From Fragilariopsis cylindrus CCMP1102 (Eukaryota; Bacillariophyta; Bacillariophyceae; Bacillariales; Bacillariaceae): a DNA stretch of 20,475 nucleotides. Below, one piece after another: positions 1-8,650 of the stretch (positions within the stretch are counted from its first letter, which is position 1; every line of letters starts with the position of its first letter). The position numbers were made by a program, and so were the translations under genes. The stretch spans positions 1 to 20,475 of the forward strand of contig FMBT01000716.1 of NCBI GenBank assembly GCA_900095095.1, given 5' to 3'. Below the pieces are notes generated by a model. The model searched no databases and had not been told where the DNA came from. It worked only from the letters and a program-made list of their open reading frames with translations.

Positions 1-1810
1 TAAGGAGGCAACACGGGAGGCATTAGAACAAAAATGGATTAGATATGATATTACAGGAAGAAGAAGAAGATGAAGGTATGTGGGGTGATGTAGAAGCAGT
101 ACGATTATATGATATCAATAATCCAGATAAACCAATAACACCCAAAAAAATATATGACTCGTTAGAGGATGCTATTGTTGATTGGACACCAGGACAAACA
201 TTTGATTTTGTTGTTAGACAAGTTCCAGCTAGAATAAAAAAATTAAGTATGGATCAACTCGTTCAGGCATTAGATCCTGATGGCAAAATGCGTGAAGAAG
301 CTAAAGAACGTAGAGGAAATAACGACGACGACGAAGAGCCAGACGAAGATACAGAAAACGAAGCTTTATTATCAATTTTTGATGATATAAAAAATCTAGA
401 AGAAATGAATAGTGATAATACGAGACGGACAGAGGATGCACCTCGAGGATCGACAGATGCTAACGATGCATATTCTGGATCCGATAGTTCTGGAGGATAT
501 CGTATCATCAATCGAAGTTCCTTGTTACAAGATTCAATCAATCAAGATGGAACTGAAAATGATAAAAGTATGTGATGATTTCGTTAATTTCAAAGCAGAG
601 CTTACTTGCTTTTCAATTGCTTTTCAAAGTCATTTTTCCTTAGATATAGATTACTCAATCCTTTCGTTTTTTTTCCCGATTTTTTCGTTTTTTTCTCCAG
701 CTGTGGGTCACGTGATGAATGCATTAGTATCGCATGGAGTACTATCGTTGATGTGACTGATGGTGGATCTTCTTTCAAAAATGCCGAGATTTTGTCTCGG
801 ATGTGGAAGACTACTGATAATTTTTTTGATCAAGTTTCTGATCCTTTGATCGCATCTAAACTTCCTGGTATGACAACAGCAATGGAGACAGGTTCTAGTC
901 ATGCCAAAGTAGGATACGGGGAATACGATTCAGGTTCAATGAAATTTCTTGAGACAAGACGTGAACGAAAGAATGGAAATTTACTCCCCGAGGAAGCGAA
1001 AGAGATACTCGGAGAGGATGGAACGTCGGCGTTGCAATCAGCCTTCGATATTGTTACGCAAGTTGGAAAGGATGTTGTTAGAATTGCTGTAGCTGCGAGT
1101 AGTGTAGAGCATGGAGCTTTTCTTGATAAGAAAGGGACTCAAGGCGATAGTAGAGATCAGAAGATTCTAGCCTCGCAAGGTGCAACACTTCTTAGTGATG
1201 AATTGGTAGATGATGGTAAACCGTTACCATCTAACGTTAAAATTGATCATGACGAAGGCACCGTATCAATGAGCCCGTTCCGGCTATGCAGGTATACAGA
1301 TGGTAGAGATGGGACCGATGGTAGTTCTCGTGAAGTGTTTGGAGCTCATACAGATTCTTCGTTTATCACCGCTGTTCCCGTTGCTGAAATTAGTGGACTA
1401 GAAGTTTACGATGAGGAGGCAGAAAAGTGGTACCGACCTGAGCTTAGGGCCAGAGCTCATTGGGAGAAAGAGCAATCTGCTCAGGGTAAGGATCCTTCAT
1501 TACAATACGATGAATCAACCGGCGAAAATGGTGAACGTACTCCGTGGCATTCTCGTTATTTGGCTATTATTCCTGGTGAGAATCTCCAACTTGCTACTCG
1601 AAATGAGATCCCAGCTGCTGTCCATAGAGTAGTCGCGATGAAAGATAGATCAGCACGGTTGAGTGCACCCATTCTTATACGTGGTAGACCAGGGACTAAG
1701 TTCTTAGTAAAGAGATACCTCGGGGGGCCCTAGGAAATAGTCTACTTCTCGATGCTGATGAACTATCTATGCAGGAGATTCATGAGAAAAGCCAACCCTC
1801 CTTTCAATAG
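1..1810 (+). CDS. 2-oxoglutarate/Fe(II) oxygenase, isopenicillin-N-synthase-like (5' partial, one intron)
   Basis: The C-terminal half has the double-stranded beta-helix signature of 2OG-Fe(II) dioxygenases: HTD (His 1347-1349, Asp 1353-1355) and a distal His at 1623-1625, giving the HxD...H iron triad, followed by RLS at about 1653-1661, the RxS motif that binds 2-oxoglutarate. Substrate unknown. The N-terminal part (from 45) is acidic and unrecognised. Codons in frame 2 (from base 2) read like coding sequence and appear to run into the frame of the ATG at 45 with a one-base shift near 56-60, so the true start is probably upstream of the window. An intron (572-700) is proposed. The frame stops at 1731-1733 directly after a run of six G, but the next frame continues with a plausible conserved tail (LGNSLLLDADELSMQEIHEK) to a TAG at 1808-1810. 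I therefore place the end there and infer one G is missing. It is convergent with the next gene. Confidence 0.72.
572..700 (+). other. Intron of the 2OG oxygenase gene
   Basis: The acceptor is clear: a pyrimidine-rich run ending TTTTCTCCAG at 691-700, after which the reading frame starting CGSRDEC resumes. Two donors are possible. GTATGT at 568-573 is the better splice consensus but leaves the exons out of frame by one base. GTGATG at 572-577 keeps the frame. Because single-base errors seem common in this window and an AAAA run lies at 564-567, the 568 donor cannot be excluded. Confidence 0.6.
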
Positions 1811-2049
1811 TTATAACATAAATGAAAGAACACTTAAAGAACTACATGATAATGTTCTGATATAATATTAGTAATTACTTGCAGCACGTTTCACAAAAAT
1901 ATTTGGATAATAGTAGATTTCAGACTTCATCTAGGATTAAAGTATTATATAGTCTACTTATTAAGAGCAGTATAGGTTATACTTGTTCTTTTTCGTTATG
2001 CATTATGTCCTCGTGCAGTATTCAATACTGAATGTACATCATCCATCCC

Positions 2050-4229
2050 CTATTTATCTCTGCTTCTAAGAAAAATATCCAGCTTTTGCGACGAATTTCT
2101 ACTAGACCGTCTTTGTGATGATGCACGAGGTATATTTGTCAAATTGAGGGATGCTCGAGAAGAACTTCGTCTGGTTATGGAATCCATATTATGTTGTGAC
2201 ATACGTTTTAGTGATCCTTTGGGTACCCAATTATTCAGGAACCGATCTTCATTGAACAGCTCCTCATCACTGAAATCACTTAATGTATGATCTTCGTACT
2301 TCGATAAATGCGCATTGATCATCTTGCTATGATCTTTCTTAGTTCTTTCTTTGCGTCCACGCTTACGCTCTTTCTCGCGTTTATAGGTATCTTCCTTGTC
2401 TAAATCACGAAATGATCGACATGATAGTTCCGAGATATCGCGTTTTCCACCCTTCTTGGTCCAGTGTTCGATAGCTTCCATTGCGCCTTGAAACAACGTG
2501 GGAACTATGATCGATCTTTCCTCTTCCAATGCCTTCTTAAAAAAAGTAGATCGTCCAATTTCAGAAACACCTCTTCGACCTCTACGCAAAATCACATCCA
2601 TCGCAGCCTTACGAAGACGTGGCAAATCATTACCGGTAGTACCTTTCTGACGGGTTGACATAGTTAGAGCCTCTGCAACATTACTTGTTGTCACTAACTG
2701 CGAGGCACTGATCTCGCACATAAGTGATAATCGATGAATACCTGCTTCTTCGGCTAAAGAAATTGCGGCTAAAGCTACAGAAAACGGAACTATCGGGATA
2801 CCATTATTTGGCCATCTTTTAGCATTGGCACTATGAGTTGTTGGATATGGAGGAACAGGTCCTTGATGTTTCGTGGGCCTCGTTTTGCAGGCTTGGACGA
2901 ATGCATCGTGTCCTAACGAAACTACTCGATTAGTGTAGCAATACTCCAGGAGAATTTTCACAGCTTCCGGAGAATGTTTTGGTAGACTAACAACCAATAA
3001 ATCTGTCTCCAACAATCTCGGCTGAATTCGACGAGGTAGAGGATTAAAATCCTCATCATTATCATCATCGTCGTCATCATCAACGACAATTATATTTACA
3101 TTATCGTCGTCGGAAGAGTCGTTGATCTTTGCGGCTCCGCTTACTGCTTCCACGTCACGACCCTTTACTTTTCCACCATCCCCTTCACCTTCAATTACCT
3201 CGACATCATCATCCTCGATTTCCGTTGGACACTTTGTTGAATTCTCCGGCGGTGTTTCACATTTCGCATCTTCCTTCTCTTCCTCGGCTGCTTTGATTTC
3301 CTCAGCTTCCCTTCTAGCTTTTTGTCGTGCTTGTTGAATTATTTCTTTAAGCCAAGTACATCTCTTGCTAATCATAGAAGAATGAGCTCGGACAGTTGTA
3401 CTCAATACACGTTGATTACGCCCATGTTTATCAACAAGTTTCCCCTGACAGTCAAATATCACATCAGCAACTCTAGATCTACCCGAATCGGGTAACAAGT
3501 GTCGCATCTGTTGAAAGTATACTCGATCCGCATCTCTTTGTGTTCGTTTGCGTTCACTTTCTACCGTCCGTTCTGTAGTTCGGACCTTCCTAACTCTGAT
3601 CCGATCATTCTTCATCAGGGCACTAGTTTCCGCCGTGTCATTCTCGTTTAGGAGTTGACAAAAGGAAAATTCTAAATCCTTCGCGTCCATTTTCTGGCCG
3701 GATTCAACAACTTCAGACGAACTATTACAAAAATTGACATATTGTTTGAATACAGCCTTGAGTTTAGTAGTTTTATCAAGTCCGATAGATACAGTAACGC
3801 CTGGTCGTATAATAGGGTGATTGGGACACAAATCCAACGATTCTTGGCAGTAAATGTAAAGAAGCTGATGTTTTTGTTTTTTAATGTTAAGCAAAGGAAG
3901 TAAAAGGTAATCAATCAAGTGAGTTTTTTAATTTTTTTATTTATTTCGTGAAATTCTGTCACGTAGAAAATGTACTGCAGTCTACGTACCAAGTCGCACT
4001 CCGAACTATGCTTCTTTGCTTTAGAGGCGTCGTCGCCTTCAGGATTAATAGCCACGCCCCCATCCAGTGTAGAATTGTTCTCATTCTCGTTCTCATTCTC
4101 GCCCTCTATTTCATCATCGTCTAAATCTATATCAATCATAATATTATTGTTGTTTCCATCGCCGTTACCATCTTCGTCGACTTCTACGCCAGCGAGGTCA
4201 ACATGCTCATTTTCGTCGTTATTTTCCAT
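2050..4229 (-). CDS. BTB/POZ domain protein with N-terminal ubiquitin/SUMO-like domain (two exons)
   Basis: CDS is complement join of 3990-4229 and 2050-3864, 684 residues, intact. Exon 1 (80 residues) is highly acidic and Asn-rich. Residues about 99-175 resemble a ubiquitin/SUMO-like (Rad60-SLD type) fold: an initial strand VTVSIGLDKTTKL, a central helix, and LLNENDTAETSALMKNDRIRV near the end. A BTB/POZ domain follows: ADVIFDC at about 213 and VLSTTVRAHSSMISKRC at about 233, then about 100 residues rich in Glu/Asp (including an Asp run), then the rest of the fold (LLVVSLPKHSPEAVKILLEY, about 368-390). A helical BACK-like region is plausible at about 440-510. The C-terminus has a basic KREKERKRGRKERTKKD cluster, a possible nuclear signal, and a Ser/Arg-rich end. 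BTB proteins commonly act as dimerising adaptors for Cullin-3 ligases or transcription; either role here is inference. The start ATG at 4229 gives an exact phase-0 junction. Confidence 0.78.
3865..3989 (-). other. Intron of the BTB/SUMO-like gene
   Basis: On the minus strand the donor is GTACGT (3989-3984) and the acceptor ends CATCAG (to 3865) after an AT-rich stretch. Both junctions are phase 0: exon 1 is exactly 80 codons and exon 2 begins with Leu-Leu-Tyr. Retention would read through to a stop within about 25 codons, so splicing is required to link the acidic leader to the SUMO-like domain. Confidence 0.75.
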
Positions 4230-4653
4230 GATTGGATTCTTCTTTGAATTAAATCCTTTCCTTAATTGTGGTGAGCGGAACTATAATACCAAGCAGATAT
4301 GATACTACAAGCTAAACTATCTTAAGACTATACAATTACTGATACTAGTTGTTATTTTCGACTGTCAAATACAATAGAGAGAATCGAAGTAACAATAGGA
4401 CGCTACTTCTACTATTCTTATTCGTTCCTCTATTTTAAATTTTGTGTTTAGTTTTCTTTTGTTTCGCTACTTTAGTAGTAGCGTTTCTGCGTGTAAAAGA
4501 ACAGCACTGGTTTTTACACGCACGACTTCTTTCGAATTTCGCCGTTACTTGCGGCACTTTTAATTCAGTGTTTAAAACATGCGCATGGAATCGCGCATAC
4601 AAATAATTATAGAACCAAAAAAGAGACGATTTGTTATCGTAAGAAACATAATT
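4230..4653. other. Spacer upstream of the BTB gene with three hairpins
   Basis: This 424-bp AT-rich spacer holds the likely promoter of the leftward BTB gene and the 5' flank of the tRNA. Three inverted repeats stand out: GCTAC/GTAGC at 4466-4470 and 4478-4482; a perfect 11-bp stem TGCGTGTAAAA/TTTTACACGCA at 4488-4498 and 4512-4522 with a 13-nt loop; and ATGCGC/GCGCAT at 4579-4584 and 4593-4598. I see no credible coding sequence; the one long frame antisense to the tRNA starts with TTG and looks spurious. Whether the hairpins are a small RNA or chance is unknown. Confidence 0.45.
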
Positions 4654-4725
4654 GTCCTGTTGGCCCAACGGCAAGGCGTCTGACTACGAATCAGAAGATT
4701 CTGGGTTCGATTCCCAGGCGGGATT
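4654..4725 (+). tRNA. tRNA-Arg (anticodon ACG)
   Basis: The cloverleaf folds well. Acceptor stem GTCCTGT (4654-4660) pairs with GCGGGAT (4718-4724) with three G-U pairs. The anticodon stem TCTGA/TCAGA encloses the loop CTACGAA, so the anticodon is ACG (read as ICG, decoding CGU/CGC/CGA). The T arm is CTGGG-TTCGATT-CCCAG. Internal pol III promoter boxes are present: A box TGGCCCAACGG and B box GGTTCGATTCC. There is no intron and no encoded CCA, as expected for a eukaryotic nuclear tRNA gene. Confidence 0.95.
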
Positions 4726-4728
4726 TTT
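4724..4728 (+). terminator. RNA polymerase III T-run terminator
   Basis: Five consecutive T immediately follow the tRNA acceptor stem, with another TTTT just downstream (CTTTTATT). This is the usual pol III termination signal for the tRNA-Arg gene. Confidence 0.75.
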
Positions 4729-4821
4729 CTTTTATTCATTCTGGGTTCAATTTAATTGTACTACAGTAGTATAATTTTTATACACCTATCTCATAATACA
4801 ATATGTTATAAAATTAATGGA

Positions 4822-4840
4822 TACAAGTTTAGGCACTAAT
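4822..4840 (+). repeat. Left terminal inverted repeat of the MITE
   Basis: Nineteen bases, perfect match to the reverse complement of 5230-5248. The match stops at the next outer base on each side (A outside left, G outside right), which supports these as the true ends. Confidence 0.75.
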
Positions 4841-5229
4841 GTGACATTTTTTTTTGCTCGGGATATGAGCCCAATAATTCAACTAGTTAACTACTGCAAT
4901 AATTCAATTACTTAACTACGGCAATAGAGCATCGACTAGAATGCAGTCTTAAATTGGTCTAAAAGCGTGCACACTGGTCATTATAATAGCACAGAATGAT
5001 ACACTATATTTCATCTCATAAGCTTACGTTAAATAAACCGATACCCATGGAGGTTCGATTCAATACATTCCCATTTTCATGTGTTAATTAGGAATTTTCC
5101 ATTTCAATTCTTAATAATTTCAACGTGAACATGGATACACGCGTAACCAATGCTTGCAAAAAAAGCCTGGCACTAATGTGACATTTTTGCGTCGTAGCGC
5201 GCTGGTACATTTTTACGCGAGCATGCTTT

Positions 5230-5248
5230 ATTAGTGCCTAAACTTGTA
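5230..5248 (-). repeat. Right terminal inverted repeat of the MITE
   Basis: Perfect inverted copy of 4822-4840. It ends in TA next to GCCCCTG. Its inner part ATTAGTGCC also forms a 9-bp inverted pair with GGCACTAAT at 5169-5177. Confidence 0.75.
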
Positions 5249-5463
5249 GCCCCTGATTTTAAGCTTTCCAGTGATGCCTTAATGTAGCAATTCAACTGGT
5301 TTAGTGGTAGGTGTTCGTATAGGGGCTAGTAGGTGCTAGCAGCCTCCTTCCACCTACCTAATACACTATAACACACTGTCCCTGACACACTTTCATTTAT
5401 ATACATACATATATATGTATATATAATATACATGTGTACATGTCATGTTATGTGCTGGTGATA

Positions 5464-6280
5464 TGTTAAATTATACATAGTATTCAAGCGTAGGAGTCAT
5501 ATGTCGTACATAAGCCCCGCGGAGTAGAAATACAAGCGCGATCAGATTAGTGAGTGAGAATGCACGTGTATGCATTATTGAGATAAAAGAGAACCGAAAG
5601 TTAGCTAAAAGCCAACATCGTACTGTTGGAGTTGAAGTGACTGTCGAAGCAGTTGTCGAAGCAATTGGAACCGAGCGCAAATAAGAGAAGTGCTTAGGTA
5701 TATTTATACAAATCGGAACACGATTAGGAAGAGTGTCCGAATACATACATAGAACACGATTATGAAGAGTGTTATACATATGGAAGTCGAACAGATGTCG
5801 ATGTCCACCTTTGAACCGCTAATGCGATATATATGCATTGAGGCGAAGTGAGTTAGGAACAGAAAGTTGTATGCAGGGTTACTGGAAACCGCAATACTAA
5901 AATACGAAGAAAAGAGCAGAATTACCTCGATTACGAGAAATGAACAATTACTGTCTTTTATTGTTGAGAAATTGTAATAACCATAGACTAATTAAACAAG
6001 TGTGTTAATAACAACTTTTGCGTTTGAACATATCGTTGTCTGGAAAGATAATAGAAATATCTACATTTACAGAGTGAACATTGTTCGGAAGGACTTTCAG
6101 CATTCTAAAAGGGAGAGTATCCTGGTAGAACATCGCAACCAGTCTATAAGAATCGAGAGTATCTTTTCTTACCGTCATAACAGAATCTTACAAGACCGAA
6201 GAGTAAGATTGTCTGAATATCAAATCCTATTTGATACTGAACCCGTTTCAACAATCATCGATTGTTTGTGAAACTTATCA
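5464..6280 (+). repeat. 5' LTR (817 bp)
   Basis: Starts TGTTAAATTATACATAG and ends GTGAAACTTATCA. It matches 14072-14884 at roughly 99% by eye. All differences (three substitutions and four small indel or mismatch spots) lie before about 5750; 5768-6280 appears identical to the 3' copy. An 89-codon frame inside it starts with GTG and is not taken as a gene. Confidence 0.95.
5701..5708 (+). promoter_or_regulatory. Possible TATA box in the 5' LTR
   Basis: TATTTATA lies about 240 bp into the LTR, just before two near-identical 21-base direct repeats (5716-5736 and 5752-5772, one mismatch). The same arrangement occurs in the 3' LTR (14309-14316). This would put the U3/R boundary near 5735, leaving a long R-U5. 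A second AT-rich candidate, TATATAT, sits at about 5827. No transcript evidence is available. Confidence 0.35.
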
Positions 6281-6477
6281 GATTAACAGTCGCAATTCTA
6301 TCCTATAGAACTGCTGATCAACTTCCTTTGATTTCATTTTGAACATCAAGAGGACCGGAGATCCAATTAAATTTAATTGATATTATTGAATTAACGATCT
6401 CGAAAGAAGTCTAAATACAATATACTCATACCTCAAGTCTTACCGAATAAGCAACTAGAGAAGTCATTCAACTGTGA

Positions 6478-8650
6478 ATGAATCAAGAAGAAGAAAAAGA
6501 AGGAACAGCTAATAATCCACTACCCACAACAGGAAGTGATAATAGCGATAGTCCATCTTATTCTTACTTGTCGGCAGCCAGCCTATCGCCAATACCCGAA
6601 GCGTCGCTCGACAGCTCTACTCCTCCAAGAGAAGATCCAAGTCTACTGACACCTTTGCGTCAAAGTACTACCTCTCCAAGGTCCGCGAAACCACTCAAGA
6701 GAAAGCAGCAATATCTATCGACGAGAGGAGAAGCAGAAACTGAAGCGAAACTAGATCATAACAACAGCGCTCTAAGCGGCTCTAGTTCCGGCGATTCAAC
6801 AGATTCTGCTATACCCAGCTTGGATTCATATCTAGCAGGACATCAGATCAAATCTATTGTCTCGAAAGAAACAACAAACAACCCAGAAGAGAGTATCGAA
6901 GGAAACGACGATAACAACAAAGGAACAAGTCCATCTGATCCTTCAGATCCTCAAGACCCATCCGATCCACCTGACGATCCTTCTAAGACTACAATGCCGT
7001 CCACTCGAACAACACCCACGGTAGCGACAACTGCTATAGTTCAAAAAGATCTAGAACATCTGTTAGTAGATATCATGGCACTTAAGCTCACGGATTATGT
7101 CTCGTTAGCACTTCACCGTCAAGGATGTCGTTCCTTTGAAGATTTCTGTGTATTAGATGAAATTGACACAGACACTCTTCAATACGATACGGTAGATGGT
7201 ATTTCTAATACGATTAAAGCAGAGCCATGTAATTCGACAGACAGGAAGAAGATCAAGCGTGCTGTTGCCTACTGCGCATTTCGTGAAAGTGATGGATCTG
7301 ATGTTGAGAGACGTAATCCAACAGCATGGGTTGCAGCTGATTACTCTACATGGTGTAGAACTGGATATCCTGCCTGGCTTATCACACTCTCGAATGCAGC
7401 GTCAGTAACCTCATCTTCAGGAACGAGTGGTAGCTCAGCTGGTACTATCTTTTTACCTAAAAGCCAATTAGAAAAGGACCAAGATGCATTGCTTGTTAGC
7501 TGGAATAGAAGCCCAAGAGATATTGCTAAATATCCACATATCAAGGATGATGTAGGTTACGGAGAATGGTTTATCAAGATGAAACGGCAATTGAAGGCTG
7601 ATCGATTATGGCGGGTAGCAGCACCTAATTGGACAATTGCTAAGAATTGCAGTACAGGATCCGATACAATTTTAGCCGAACTTCAGCTAAACTATTTCGA
7701 ACAGATCCTAGCTGCAGTTCTTCAGAATCCCGAAGGTAAAGGTTTACTAACCACACATCCAGAAGATTCACTTTATGTATGGAAAAAGCATGAGGAACAT
7801 CAGACGTCATCTGATTCTGCAATGCAAGGTACACATCTCTTGATGAATAAGATAATGTCTTTAACGATTACTAAGTTCGATACAAGATACGAATTTCTCA
7901 TTTCGTTCCAAGAATGTGCTGACAAGTATGACAAGATCGCAAGAAAGCCTCTCGACGAAGAGTTTAAGATTATGCTTCTTCAAAAGCTACTAATCCTGAT
8001 GTCGCTCTTTCCAATAGTTGGGTACAAAAGACAGAAGCAAAGAGAGCCAATGCGTTACCTGGTGCACCTACTGCTGTTTCATATACGGAATACCTAAAGT
8101 TCCTAATGCAACAATCAAAGGTACACGATTTGAACACTCCATTCAAACGGCCAACTCGCCATGCGCATCAAGCTGAATCATTTTACAATGATAATGACAA
8201 CGGCGTTATCGACGGAGAAGACGATGGTACTAGTGATTTCATTGCAAATATGTCCATTTCTGGTGAAACTATGAGCAATGAACAAACGGTACTCGCCTTC
8301 GCCGCTTATCAACGCAACCGTCCGCCACCTCGTCCTCAAGATCCAGAAGCTGATATCGACCAAGCAATCTACAGCAAGTGTTCTAGGGAATTTCGCATTG
8401 CATGGAGCAAGGAGCCAACGGATATCAAGAAGCAGATTCTTAAACAGAATAACAACAAATCTCCTAAGCAAGGTGCTAAGAAGAATAGTGAATTAGCTGT
8501 TTACATGGGTCAGTCTGAAGGCTACGAAACAGATACATCTGCATATTCAGAAGCTACGTACGGATACGACGCTGATGACAATGACGATCAATCTGTTATT
8601 GAAGCTACCGAGCTAGTTGCAAATGCAGCAAGAAGACGCCCAATGGAATC
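6478..8650 (+). CDS. Retrotransposon Gag-like region (frameshifted at ~7984)
   Basis: ATG at 6478 begins the element's first coding region, about 200 bp after the 5' LTR. The first 180 residues are Ser/Pro/Asp-rich and low complexity. From about residue 195 it becomes globular and helical (MALKLTDYVSLALHRQG; later QLEKDQDALLVSWNRSPRDI and LELQ-type segments), like the capsid region of copia Gag. The frame runs cleanly to about 7984. There, beside an AAAA run (7982-7985), the sensible reading moves to another frame (NPDVALSNSWVQKTEAKRAN) and continues to about 8650. I see no CCHC zinc knuckle in either part. The stop at 8095-8097 of the first frame therefore looks like the result of a one-base indel, not the natural gag end. 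Confidence 0.7.

Larger units (their letters stand above)
4822..5248. mobile_element. MITE-like element with 19-bp terminal inverted repeats (Tc1/mariner-like)
   Basis: TACAAGTTTAGGCACTAAT at 4822-4840 is the exact reverse complement of 5230-5248. Both ends finish in TA, fitting the TA target duplication of the Tc1/mariner superfamily; if so the element proper is 4824-5246 with TA on each side. It is 427 bp and has no reading frame of note, so it would be non-autonomous. The left subterminal sequence GGCACTAATGTGACATTTTT (4832-4851) recurs in the same orientation at 5169-5188, close to the right end. The family is inferred from TIR and TA only; no transposase is present. Confidence 0.65.

Noticed and set aside
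263..541. Minus-strand 92-codon frame opposite the oxygenase gene
   Set aside because: Shadow of the acidic plus-strand coding region (Ser/Arg-rich complement of Asp/Glu codons).
4435..4674. 79-codon minus-strand frame overlapping the tRNA
   Set aside because: It starts with TTG and runs antisense across the tRNA 5' half; no protein-like features.
5284..5345. tRNA-like fragment (TGGTTTAGTGGTAGG... resembling an A box)
   Set aside because: No matching T arm, anticodon stem or acceptor stem could be folded around it.
5400..5450. TATATACATACATATATATG low-complexity stretch just before the retrotransposon
   Set aside because: Simple AT/ACAT repeat; considered as a replication or matrix site but nothing specific supports that.
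6002..6271. 89-codon frame inside the 5' LTR, repeated at 14606-14875
   Set aside because: It begins with GTG, has no family features, and is duplicated only because the LTR is duplicated.
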